NCBI RefSeq assembly: GCF_047729875.1
Contig: NZ_CP159826.1
Coordinates: forward strand, 2,728,001 to 2,792,000
Length of the DNA stretch: 64,000 bases
Reading direction: 5' to 3'
DNA from: Marimicrobium sp913061115
GTDB lineage: Bacteria; Pseudomonadota; Gammaproteobacteria; Pseudomonadales; Halieaceae
Shown here: positions 1 through 8,420 of the stretch, in pieces
Position numbering within the stretch: the first letter of the stretch is position 1
Layout: each line of letters starts with the position of its first letter
Notes under the pieces: model-generated
What the model was told of the DNA's origin: nothing
Database searches by the model: none
Seen by the model: only the letters and a program-made list of their open reading frames with translations
Made by a program: the position numbers and the translations under genes

Positions 1-165
1 TATAGCTCCACGCGCTCGTAGATCATCGACTACAAACTTATTATGAACGACCTCATGCCGCACATAAATAGGGGCACCAAAAACCTCCAGCGCTCGATTG
101 ACAATATCAATTGCACGATCTACCCCAGCGCAAAAGCCACGCGGATTCGCCAAACGAATTTCCAT
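1..165 (-). CDS. ispH: 4-hydroxy-3-methylbut-2-enyl diphosphate reductase, N-terminal 55 residues (runs off the left edge)
   Basis: Last enzyme of the MEP isoprenoid pathway: it reduces HMBPP to IPP and DMAPP with a 4Fe-4S cluster. Read on the minus strand from ATG at 165, the protein starts MEIRLANPRGFCAGVDRAID, the typical IspH opening with the first cluster cysteine in GFCAGVDRA. It continues with VRHEVVHNKFVVDDLRARGA, also typical of the family, and is still open at base 1. It follows fkpB after 76 bp in the usual ileS-lspA-fkpB-ispH order, which supports the call. The remaining roughly 260 residues, with the other two cysteines, lie outside the window. Confidence 0.95.
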   Translation of the reverse strand, partial: MEIRLANPRGFCAGVDRAIDIVNRALEVFGAPIYVRHEVVHNKFVVDDLRARGAI

Positions 166-241
166 TACCCCACATCTCTCCTGAAAAACAACTCACCTAT
201 GTCTATTTAAGAACAGGGTCTCCACATTGAACCCTGCTACT

Positions 242-691
242 CTAGTGTATTTCCTCGGGCACGACCCGGTGAATGATGACATCAAACAGAATATTACGAC
301 CAGACAGTGGATGATTGAAATCTACCGTCACCTCGTCGTCATCAAAAGCGATAATCATACCGGGCAATTCACCCCCGCTGGCATCGGCAAACGAAAATAT
401 AAGGCCGATTTCCAAATCCGCGTCGTCATCAAATTGCTTACGTGGCACATACTGTACGTTATTGTTATTGGGCTGACCAAACGCATTTTCCGGCGGCACA
501 ACAAACATCTGCCTCTCACCTGGAGCCATGCCAAACAACAAGCGTTCGAACCCAGGCAACAAGCTGCCATCACCGATGACAAGCTGAACCGAGTCCCCGC
601 CAAAATTGGTGTCCACCTCTGAGCCATCCTCCAAACTGACCGAGAAGTTCAAGTAAACTCGAGTTCCTTCACTTACGGTTACCTGCGTCAT
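242..691 (-). CDS. fkpB: FKBP-type peptidyl-prolyl cis-trans isomerase
   Basis: A 149-residue cytoplasmic prolyl isomerase of the FkpB/SlpA type. The FKBP core is visible: an early strand with the substrate pocket (YLNFSVSLEDGSEVDTNF), then LLPGFERLLFGMAPGER near residues 44-60, where family members carry a similar PGFE...GM..GE pattern, then the insert-in-flap segment with VPPENAFG, and a C-terminal strand with VDFNHPLSGRNILFDV that is highly typical of SlpA proteins. The start ATG overlaps the lspA stop by 4 bp (ATGA), suggesting translational coupling. Lengths near 145-150 are normal for FkpB. Gene order with lspA and ispH is conserved in gammaproteobacteria. Confidence 0.95.
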   Translation of the reverse strand: MTQVTVSEGTRVYLNFSVSLEDGSEVDTNFGGDSVQLVIGDGSLLPGFERLLFGMAPGERQMFVVPPENAFGQPNNNNVQYVPRKQFDDDADLEIGLIFSFADASGGELPGMIIAFDDDEVTVDFNHPLSGRNILFDVIIHRVVPEEIH

Positions 692-1197
692 TGATCCGCC
701 TTCTGTTCACCCAAAACGGGTTTGTCCCGGTTCAAGAAGCTGTCCAGCAACATGCCAACTGCCCCTAGTGATATAGCCGCATCGGCGATGTTAAAGGCGG
801 GAAAATAACGGCCCTCGTAGTGGGCCGAAACAAAGTCCACCACATAACCCAATGCGACACGATCCCACAGGTTACCCAAAGCGCCTCCCAGAATCATGCC
901 AAGACTTACTGCCAGCAGCAACTGGCCCCGCGGCATGAGATATAGCCAGACGGCCAATACGGCGCTTATCCCGATCGCAGCGGCACTAAAAAAATAGCGC
1001 TGCCAACCGCCGGCATCACTTAAAAAACTGAAGGCCGCCCCAGCATTGTGCTGTAACGTAAAGTTCAGCCACCAGAACACAGGCACCGGCTGCCCGTACT
1101 CAAGGCCGTTGCTCGCGAGACCTTTGGTGTACTGGTCCAACAGAATGATAACCAGTGCCAAACCAAACCATGGCAAAGAGGAAATTCCGTTACGCAT
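688..1197 (-). CDS. lspA: Lipoprotein signal peptidase II
   Basis: Inner-membrane aspartyl protease that removes signal peptides from diacylated prolipoproteins. The 169-residue protein has four hydrophobic segments and both catalytic motifs: GNLWDRVALGYVVDF (first Asp) and FNIADAAI (second Asp). The conserved N-terminal stretch LDQYTKGLA and the NAGAAFSFL motif are also present. I chose ATG at 1197 (MRNGISS) because it gives the normal family length and overlaps the ileS end by 8 bp. A longer reading frame back to 1314 would only add residues inside ileS. Its product would process BamE, encoded at 46195, among other lipoproteins. Confidence 0.95.
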   Translation of the reverse strand: MRNGISSLPWFGLALVIILLDQYTKGLASNGLEYGQPVPVFWWLNFTLQHNAGAAFSFLSDAGGWQRYFFSAAAIGISAVLAVWLYLMPRGQLLLAVSLGMILGGALGNLWDRVALGYVVDFVSAHYEGRYFPAFNIADAAISLGAVGMLLDSFLNRDKPVLGEQKADQ

Positions 1198-3994
1198 ACT
1201 GACGTTGCTCCCCTTCACCATCAATGTTGTCGACACAACGGTCGCACAAGGTCGGATGCAGCGCACTATTGCCGAGAGTCGGACTGCGATGCCAACAGCG
1301 CTCACATTTCTCATCTTCGACGACGGCGATCTGTATACGCAGAGCGGGAAGATCGGTGCTCATTGCATCAGAATCGGCAGCGCTCAAAGGCATCAATGTT
1401 GCGGAGGAAGTGATTAATACAAACCGCAATTCGTCCCCCAATGCCTGCAAGCTCTCGTTTAACTCAGCGGAGCAATACAGTGTCACTGCAGCATCCAGTG
1501 AGCCCCGCAACACGCCCGCGGCACGCTGCGACTCCATGGCCTTGTTAACCGCGGTGCGAACCAAAATCAACTGCTGCCAAAAATCTTCTCCCATCGCCTC
1601 ATCGGCTGAAAGTTTTTGTAAATCATCGCTCCATAGCGCCAGCATTACCGACGGCCCTCGTTCTCCCGGCAGATTCTCCCAGATCTCTTCCGCCGTAAAA
1701 CTGAGTATGGGTGCGATCCAACGCACCAGCGCCTCAGAGATATGGTACATCGCGGTTTGAGCAGAGCGCCTAGCTAAGCTGTCCGATTGCGTGGTGTAAA
1801 GGCGGTCTTTGATAACATCCAGATAAAAACCCCCTAAATCATTAGCACAAAAATTGTGCAGCATCTGATAGACCTGATGGAAATTATAGCTGCGATAGGC
1901 CTCCACCAACTCTTGCTGCAACTGCGCTGCTCTGTCCACCGCCCAGCGGTCGAGGGACAGCATGTCAGAAAAACACAGCACATCCGCGCCTGGATCGAAA
2001 CCATCAAGATTGGACAAGAGAAATCGCGCGGTGTTGCGAATTCTGCGATAGGAGTCGGCGGTGCGCTTGAATATTTCATCACTGACCGCCAGTTCACCAC
2101 GGTAGTCGGTTGCTGCGACCCACAAGCGCAGAATATCAGCGCCAAGCTCATTCATCGCCTTCTTGGCCGGGAGAATATTGCCAAGAGACTTGGACATCTT
2201 GCGGCCGTCACCGTCCACCGTAAAGCCGTGAGTCAGCACTGTCTTATAAGGCGCTGCACCGTCGATAGCAATGCCGGTCAACAGCGAAGACTGAAACCAC
2301 CCCCGATGCTGGTCGGAGCCTTCCAGATAGAGATCCGCAGGACTGTGCAGCTCATCGCGCTGACGTAGCACACAAGCATGGGTGACGCCTGAATCAAACC
2401 AGACATCCAGTGTATCTGTGACCTTGTCGTAGTCATCGGATTCTTTACCCAACAATTCAGAGGCATCCAGATCAAACCAGGCATCTACGCCCTTCTGCTC
2501 CATGCGTTGGGCAACCTGTTCCATCAACTGCAGGGTCTGCGGATGCAGTTCACCCGTTTCTTTGTGCACAAACAGGGCGATGGGAACGCCCCAGGTACGC
2601 TGACGCGAGATACACCAGTCTGGCCGGCTATTTAGCATCCCCTCGATACGTGCTCTGCCCCATTCCGGCAGCCACTGCACACCTTCTACAGCCCTAAGCG
2701 CTTTTGTCAGCAACTGTTGCTTACGCATGCTCACAAACCACTGCGGCGTTGCTCGAAAAATAATCGGAGTCTTGTGGCGCCAACAATGAGGATAAGAGTG
2801 CTGAATGTCTTCGGTGTGCAGGAGCACGCCACGTTCCTGCAATAACGCAATGATAGCGGTGTGGGCCTTTAATACGTGCTGACCCGCAAAGTACTCAGTA
2901 TCTGGAAGGTATACACCGTTTCCACCTACCGGGTTGTAGACGTCAAGATCGTATTGCTTGCCCACCACGAAATCGTCCTGACCATGCGCCGGAGCAGTAT
3001 GTACCGCCCCAGTACCGGCTTCCATCGTGACGTGATCGCCGAGAATCATCGGTACCTTTCGGTCAAGGAAGCAATGCTGTAACAGCTGGTTTTCTAACGC
3101 AGCACCTTGGCATCGCCCCACTATTTTGAGTGACCCTAGGCCAAAGCGGGAAACGCAGGCCTCCGCTAATTCCTCCGCCACCAACAAGGCCCTACCCTGT
3201 CCTTCAATCAATACGTAGTCCAACTGTGGATGAACACACACAGCCATATTGGCTGGCAGCGTCCAGGGCGTCGTGGTCCAGATGGGGACTGCGATTTCGC
3301 CGTCATAGGCTGCGCCGCAGGTGGTGTTGAACGCCGCAGGATCAACCGCAATGAAAGCCACATCGATGGCGACTGAACCCTTATCCTGATATTCCACTTC
3401 CGCCTCAGCCAGAGCTGAACCACAGTCCATACACCAGTGCACCGGTTTGAAGCCCTTGTGCAGGTAGCCATTATCTACGATCCGTGACAACGCGCGGACA
3501 ATGTTTGCCTCAAACTTGAAATCCATGGTCAAGTAAGGTTTGGACCAGTCACCGATAACCCCCATACGGATAAAGTCCGCTCGCTGCCCATCAATCTGAC
3601 CCGTGGCGTATTCACGGCATTTCTGACGGAACTCCGTCGCAGTCACTTTAACGCCAGGTTTGCCGATTTTTTTCTCGACATTGAGCTCTATCGGCAGGCC
3701 ATGGCAGTCCCAGCCAGGTATGTAGGGTGCGTCAAAACCATCCAATGTTCTGGATTTGACAATAATGTCCTTCAGAATTTTGTTAACCGCATGCCCTACG
3801 TGGAGATCTCCATTCGCATAGGGAGGGCCATCGTGCAGGATAAACTTAGGGCGCCCGGCGCACTCTTGACGGATTTTTTCGTACAAACCCATTTCCTGCC
3901 ATTGTTTCAGGCGCTGTGGCTCCCGTTGGGCCAGACTCGCCTTCATTGGAAAATCCGTCCGGGGCAAATTCAGTGTGTCTTTATAATCGCTCAT
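1190..3994 (-). CDS. ileS: Isoleucyl-tRNA synthetase
   Basis: Class I aminoacyl-tRNA synthetase that charges tRNA-Ile and edits misactivated valine. The 934 residues match bacterial IleS length. Visible signatures are the HIGH-type motif PPYANGDLHVGH (residues 57-68), the KMSKS loop in DGRKMSKSLGN near residue 600, the editing-domain stretch with TTPWTLPAN, and a C-terminal zinc-binding cluster CERCWH...CDRC. The stop codon overlaps the lspA start, and the start overlaps the ribF stop by 4 bp, so ribF-ileS-lspA-fkpB-ispH looks like one transcription unit. Nothing odd was seen. Confidence 0.98.
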   Translation of the reverse strand: MSDYKDTLNLPRTDFPMKASLAQREPQRLKQWQEMGLYEKIRQECAGRPKFILHDGPPYANGDLHVGHAVNKILKDIIVKSRTLDGFDAPYIPGWDCHGLPIELNVEKKIGKPGVKVTATEFRQKCREYATGQIDGQRADFIRMGVIGDWSKPYLTMDFKFEANIVRALSRIVDNGYLHKGFKPVHWCMDCGSALAEAEVEYQDKGSVAIDVAFIAVDPAAFNTTCGAAYDGEIAVPIWTTTPWTLPANMAVCVHPQLDYVLIEGQGRALLVAEELAEACVSRFGLGSLKIVGRCQGAALENQLLQHCFLDRKVPMILGDHVTMEAGTGAVHTAPAHGQDDFVVGKQYDLDVYNPVGGNGVYLPDTEYFAGQHVLKAHTAIIALLQERGVLLHTEDIQHSYPHCWRHKTPIIFRATPQWFVSMRKQQLLTKALRAVEGVQWLPEWGRARIEGMLNSRPDWCISRQRTWGVPIALFVHKETGELHPQTLQLMEQVAQRMEQKGVDAWFDLDASELLGKESDDYDKVTDTLDVWFDSGVTHACVLRQRDELHSPADLYLEGSDQHRGWFQSSLLTGIAIDGAAPYKTVLTHGFTVDGDGRKMSKSLGNILPAKKAMNELGADILRLWVAATDYRGELAVSDEIFKRTADSYRRIRNTARFLLSNLDGFDPGADVLCFSDMLSLDRWAVDRAAQLQQELVEAYRSYNFHQVYQMLHNFCANDLGGFYLDVIKDRLYTTQSDSLARRSAQTAMYHISEALVRWIAPILSFTAEEIWENLPGERGPSVMLALWSDDLQKLSADEAMGEDFWQQLILVRTAVNKAMESQRAAGVLRGSLDAAVTLYCSAELNESLQALGDELRFVLITSSATLMPLSAADSDAMSTDLPALRIQIAVVEDEKCERCWHRSPTLGNSALHPTLCDRCVDNIDGEGEQRQYA

Positions 3995-4944
3995 AATGTC
4001 TCTATCGAATTCGAGCCCTGCTTACACCAGGCCCGTGTCTTCTCTATATCCCTCGCTATGTTCTCTTGTAGCTCTTCTACTGAATCAAACTTTTTTTCAT
4101 CCCGCACCTTATGGCGAAACGTGACTTCAATATACTTGCCATATAAATCAATCTCGCGATCCAACAGATGCACTTCGAGATTGGCCTTGATACTGTCATC
4201 TACCGTAGGCCTCACGCCCACGTTGGCCACACCTGGAACATTCTGCAAACCGCCACCGCTGACTTCCACCATATACACGCCAGACAAAGGTGCTCGCAGC
4301 CGACGTAATTCCAAATTAGCCGTGGGCGTACCAATTTTTCGCCCCAGCTGGCGACCATAAATCACTCGGCCAGAGATGCTGTAAGGCCGACCCAACAAGG
4401 CCTCCGCTTCTAAAAAATCTGCATTCTCCAGTGCCTCCCGAATACGGGTACTACTCACTCGCTCACCATCAATTGCGAACGTCGGCGTCGATCCGGCGGA
4501 ATAACCGTAGCGAAGACCTTGCTGCTGGATAAACTCGATATCTCCCTGGCGATCAGCACCAAAGCGAAAATCGTCACCTAACACCACGTAACGTACACCC
4601 AACCCCGCAACAAATATATCGTCGACAAAACGCTGTGCCGACATGCCTCGAAGTTGCTCATTGAAACGGATACGCAACAAACGGTCTACGCCAATCGCCT
4701 CCATCGCGCGAGTCTTCTCCCAAAAACTCATTATTCGAGCGGGTGCCTGCAGCGGAGAAAAATATTCCCTCGGGAGCGGCTCAAACACAATAATCAGCGA
4801 CGGCAGCGACAGCTCACTCGACTTATCAAGGAGATGGCGTATCACCGCCTGATGGCCAAGATGCACGCCATCAAACGCACCAATCGTCGCAACACAACCG
4901 TGATGTCTGGGCCGCAGATTATGCAAGCCTCGAATCAGTTCCAT
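3991..4944 (-). CDS. ribF: Bifunctional riboflavin kinase / FAD synthetase
   Basis: Makes FMN from riboflavin and FAD from FMN. The 317 residues carry the N-terminal nucleotidyltransferase domain with GAFDGVHLGHQ (HxGH at residues 28-31) and the segment VLGDDFRFG, then SSTRIREAL (the ISSTxIR-like motif). The C-terminal flavokinase domain starts near residue 185 with GRVIYGRQLGRKIGTPTANL, where GxPTAN is diagnostic. The gene ends 4 bp inside ileS, the same order as in many gammaproteobacteria. Upstream there is a 111 bp gap to murJ with no recognisable gene; rpsT, often found here in relatives, is absent. Confidence 0.97.
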   Translation of the reverse strand: MELIRGLHNLRPRHHGCVATIGAFDGVHLGHQAVIRHLLDKSSELSLPSLIIVFEPLPREYFSPLQAPARIMSFWEKTRAMEAIGVDRLLRIRFNEQLRGMSAQRFVDDIFVAGLGVRYVVLGDDFRFGADRQGDIEFIQQQGLRYGYSAGSTPTFAIDGERVSSTRIREALENADFLEAEALLGRPYSISGRVIYGRQLGRKIGTPTANLELRRLRAPLSGVYMVEVSGGGLQNVPGVANVGVRPTVDDSIKANLEVHLLDREIDLYGKYIEVTFRHKVRDEKKFDSVEELQENIARDIEKTRAWCKQGSNSIETL

Positions 4945-5055
4945 GAGGTATGAAAACCCAGTCAGACCAAACCAACGAGTATAGCGAAAATGCGCTCCCT
5001 AGCCTAATTCCCAAGCGCCCTCAAGAGAGTGAATATGCCACGCAGAGATAGGTGC

Positions 5056-6651
5056 TCAATGGGTAGAAGGAGCCCGCAAGTGCAACATTCGAGTACCCAA
5101 CAGCAAGTGGCAGGTAAAATACACTCCAACACCGGCGCCGCAAAGGAGAACTAGCTCGAAAATTCTCTGGTCCCAGCGCCACTCTGACCACGCACTGCTA
5201 TCGGGCGAAATCAATAGCACCGCAGCGCCCATACACGCCGTGGACAGAAGCAGACGCAGCATGTAGACCGTCCACCCGGGCTGGAATTGATAGAAACCAG
5301 CTCGCAGCAACCCCCGCAGCAACAGCCCAGCATTCAGTATAGCGGCGACACTGGTAGCCAGAGCAAGCCCCACATGCCCGATGTTCCAGAGGTACATCAG
5401 TGGCAACGTGAACAACAGATTCATAACCATATTGGCTACCATCGCAATGATACCAATCTTCACCGGTGTAGCCGTATCCTTGCGGGCGTAGAATCCTGGC
5501 GCCAAGACCTTTACCAACATAAACGCAATCAAACCGAGACTGTAGGCACGCAAACTCAAGGCTGACATGTCCACGTCTCTAGCGTTTAGTGCACCGTACT
5601 CAAACAGCGTAATTAATATGGGCTTAGCGAGCAGTATTAACGCCAGAGCCGAGGGCACTCCAATTAATAACACCCAACGCAGCGCCCAATCTAGCGTGGC
5701 ACTAAATGAAGTCTCTCGGGCCGCCGCGCGATGCGCAGAGAGGTTGGGCAAGATAACCGTCGCGATGGCGATGCCAAATATGCCCAAAGGCAATTCTGCG
5801 AGTCGATCTGAGTAGTACAACCAGGAAATACTGCCGGTGGGTAAAAAAGAAGCCAACACCGTATCCAACAACAGATTGATTTGACTCACTGAAACACCGA
5901 ACAGGGCCGGCACCATTAGCTTGACGATACGCCTCACGCCTTCGTCTGAGCTGTCCCAAATGGGTCGGGGCACCAGATCCAGCTTGTAAAGAGACGGCAG
6001 TTGAAATAAAAGCTGAACAACACCCGCCAAAAGCACACCCCATGCCAACGCGAAAACGGGCTCTTCAAACCAAGGGGCAGCGACCAAAGCAGCAAAAATC
6101 AGTGAAAGGTTCAAGAACACTGGCGTGAAAGCCGGCACCGCAAACCGACCATAACTGTTGAGTATTGCACCACAAAATCCGGTCATTGAAATAAGAAACA
6201 GATAGGGAAAAGTGATACGGATCATCTCTGTCGTCAGAAGAAATTTCTCTGGCTGACCCACAAAACCGGGGGCAAAAATCGTGGTGACGAGAGGGGCCGC
6301 AAGCATGGATAGCGCAGTGACGAATAGCAAGGAACCGCCAAGCACCCCAGCTACTCTGTCGACAAGCGCTTTTACTGCAGCAGCACTGCCGGCTTTTTTG
6401 TAGTCGGCCAACACCGGCACAAAGGCCTGAGAAAAAGCTCCCTCAGCAAATAGGCGACGCAGGAAATTAGGGATTTTAAACGCAATGAAAAACGCATCTG
6501 CATTGGCACTGGCACCAATAAATGCCGCGATCACCACATCGCGCAGAAGCCCCAATACGCGCGATATCGTCGTCATGGTACCTACCACAGCACTGGACCG
6601 AAGCAGACCGGGACCAGTTTGTACGGGACTCTTTGCGCTACCGTCAGCCAT
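5056..6651 (-). CDS. murJ: Lipid II flippase MurJ
   Basis: Polytopic inner-membrane protein of the MOP superfamily that flips the peptidoglycan precursor lipid II to the periplasm. The 531 residues contain about 14 hydrophobic segments. The N-terminal part reads TISRVLGLLRDVVIAAFIGA followed by ADAFFIAFKIPNFLRRLFAEGAFSQAF, a nearly invariant MurJ signature. The charged cavity residues of the family fall in this region. It sits between the NUDIX hydrolase gene (26 bp upstream) and ribF, and is probably in the same operon. MurJ-ribF-ileS proximity is common in proteobacteria. Confidence 0.97.
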   Translation of the reverse strand: MADGSAKSPVQTGPGLLRSSAVVGTMTTISRVLGLLRDVVIAAFIGASANADAFFIAFKIPNFLRRLFAEGAFSQAFVPVLADYKKAGSAAAVKALVDRVAGVLGGSLLFVTALSMLAAPLVTTIFAPGFVGQPEKFLLTTEMIRITFPYLFLISMTGFCGAILNSYGRFAVPAFTPVFLNLSLIFAALVAAPWFEEPVFALAWGVLLAGVVQLLFQLPSLYKLDLVPRPIWDSSDEGVRRIVKLMVPALFGVSVSQINLLLDTVLASFLPTGSISWLYYSDRLAELPLGIFGIAIATVILPNLSAHRAAARETSFSATLDWALRWVLLIGVPSALALILLAKPILITLFEYGALNARDVDMSALSLRAYSLGLIAFMLVKVLAPGFYARKDTATPVKIGIIAMVANMVMNLLFTLPLMYLWNIGHVGLALATSVAAILNAGLLLRGLLRAGFYQFQPGWTVYMLRLLLSTACMGAAVLLISPDSSAWSEWRWDQRIFELVLLCGAGVGVYFTCHLLLGTRMLHLRAPSTH

Positions 6652-6677
6652 GTGCAGTCAAGTGCCGGCGAAAAGCC

Positions 6678-7295
6678 TCAGCACCAGCGCTCCCGCAATG
6701 ATTCACCGTGAATATGCAGCCACTGCAATGCAATCAATGTATGCCCATTGGGAATCTGGTTTTCAGCGAGCATTTTTAAAGCATCCCTACGACCCATTGA
6801 ATGCACCAGAATATCCTCACCTTCGTCCTGCAATCCATGCAGCCCGCCAATAGAGGCCTTAATCACACGGCCGCAAAACAAGCGGACCTGCTCTGTGCAT
6901 CCACCCGCGCTTGGAAATACAGTGGCAATGGGGACCAGCTCTGACAGTTCACAGCCCGCCTCTTCAAAGGCCTCACGATGAACGACGTCTTCATCGCGCT
7001 CCCCAGCCTCGACGACGCCGGCAATCAGTTCCAGCATCCACGGGCTGTCATCACCGCGCAGTGCGCCAGGGCGAAACTGCTCAATCATGACGAGGCTATC
7101 TGTCTCCGGGTCATAGGGCAGAACGGCAATAGCATCACCCCGCTCGAATAATTCGCGCACTAGCGGATCACTCCAGCCGCCAGCGAAACGTCGATGTTGC
7201 AGCGTTATTTTCCGCATTGAATAGTGACCGGACCACACCCTCTGGTCATCAAGCACTCGGACGTCTTGCGCTCCAAATTTGAATTCAAACGACAT
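6678..7295 (-). CDS. nudF: NUDIX hydrolase, ADP-ribose pyrophosphatase type
   Basis: Likely hydrolyses ADP-ribose to AMP and ribose 5-phosphate. The Nudix box G-x5-E-x7-REUxEExGU is complete at about residues 93-115 (GVVEAGERDEDVVHREAFEEAG), so the metal-binding glutamates are present. Further NudF-like segments are the RRFAGGWSDPLVRELFERGDA stretch and the C-terminal IALQWLHIHG. I place the start at ATG 7295 (MSFEF), giving 205 residues; this start shares one base with the pyrB stop (TAATG), a coupling arrangement. An upstream in-frame start at 7319 lies inside pyrB and is less likely. Related ADP-sugar pyrophosphatases cannot be excluded as the true activity. Confidence 0.9.
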   Translation of the reverse strand: MSFEFKFGAQDVRVLDDQRVWSGHYSMRKITLQHRRFAGGWSDPLVRELFERGDAIAVLPYDPETDSLVMIEQFRPGALRGDDSPWMLELIAGVVEAGERDEDVVHREAFEEAGCELSELVPIATVFPSAGGCTEQVRLFCGRVIKASIGGLHGLQDEGEDILVHSMGRRDALKMLAENQIPNGHTLIALQWLHIHGESLRERWC

Positions 7296-8308
7296 TAGAA
7301 GCGGCCACCGGTATACCAATTGACGTCGCGCGCATGCGTGTCAACCTGTTCAACGACATCAAGAATCAGTGCAAATAAAGCCATGCGCAATAACAAACCA
7401 TTATCAGCCTGTCTAAAAATAGCCAAATTCGGATTGTCATTTAGATCATCGTCCAATTCCCTGCCATTCGCTCTGGAATCCCGCGGCAGTGGATGCATGA
7501 TGACGGTATTAGGCTCACAGTGGCGGGTATAGATACTCTGGTTAAGACAAAAGCGGCCCCGATACTGGTCAGCCTCTTCCTGAGTGCTGAATCGCTCCTC
7601 CTGAAGACGGGTGGAGTAGACAATGTCCACGGCAGAGATGCTTTCCTCCAATTGATCAGATTCCAGCACCTTGTGTCCTGTGCTGCGCAAGTTCTCTACA
7701 ATCTCTGCCGGCATCCTCAAAGCTTCGGGCGCAACCAAGACGACCTGTACCCCGCTGAACTGGCATAACAATTTGCACAGTGAATGCACTGTCCTACCGT
7801 GGCGCAGATCTCCCACCATCGCGATGCGCAATTGGTCGAGCTTCCGCCCACTGGCACCAATCTCACTACGAATGGTGTAAAGGTCTAGCAAAGCCTGGCT
7901 GGGGTGCTCATTGCTGCCGTCGCCCCCATTAATGACAGGCACCCGACTTGCCGCAGCAAACTCGGCCACAGAACCCTCCTGTGGATGGCGCATTGCAATC
8001 ACGTCGGAGTAGCCGCTCAGTACTCTCGCGGTATCGTATAGGGATTCGCCCTTCGCAATAGCAGAATTTTCAAAACCCGTCGTTTCTCGAACCTCACCAC
8101 CGAGTAGGTTAAAGGCACTACCAAAGCTCACCCGGGTTCGGGTGCTGGGCTCAAAAAACATAGAACCAAGGATAGCTCCATCGAGTACATTCGTGACACG
8201 ACGACGATGGGCATACGGCGCCATCCGATCAGCCACAGTAAATATACGCTCAACATCTTCCTTCTCGAATTGCTGGACCGAGAGGATATGACTGCCGGCA
8301 AAATGCAC
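7295..8308 (-). CDS. pyrB: Aspartate carbamoyltransferase catalytic chain (GTG start)
   Basis: Catalyses the first committed step of pyrimidine synthesis, joining carbamoyl phosphate and aspartate. The carbamoyl-phosphate loop FEPSTRTRVSF (residues 52-62) is intact, as are MRHPQEGS, NGGDGSNEHPSQALLDL, MVGDLRHGRTVHSL and HPLPRDSR. Two starts are possible: ATG at 8389 (364 residues) or GTG at 8308 (337 residues). I prefer GTG 8308: an AGGAGAG Shine-Dalgarno lies 7 bases upstream, and the protein then begins at HFAGSHILSV, where family members begin. No pyrI regulatory-chain gene is nearby. The stop is coupled to nudF. Confidence 0.93.
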   Translation of the reverse strand: MHFAGSHILSVQQFEKEDVERIFTVADRMAPYAHRRRVTNVLDGAILGSMFFEPSTRTRVSFGSAFNLLGGEVRETTGFENSAIAKGESLYDTARVLSGYSDVIAMRHPQEGSVAEFAAASRVPVINGGDGSNEHPSQALLDLYTIRSEIGASGRKLDQLRIAMVGDLRHGRTVHSLCKLLCQFSGVQVVLVAPEALRMPAEIVENLRSTGHKVLESDQLEESISAVDIVYSTRLQEERFSTQEEADQYRGRFCLNQSIYTRHCEPNTVIMHPLPRDSRANGRELDDDLNDNPNLAIFRQADNGLLLRMALFALILDVVEQVDTHARDVNWYTGGRF

Positions 8309-8420
8309 GCTGGTTCTCTCCTGATTGGCCGCATTGATGGCGCTGGGTTCTTGCTGATGAGTATACGGGCGATGAAAGGCTCTGCCCATGTGCGTAATAC
8401 CAAAGAAACTTCATCCCTGC

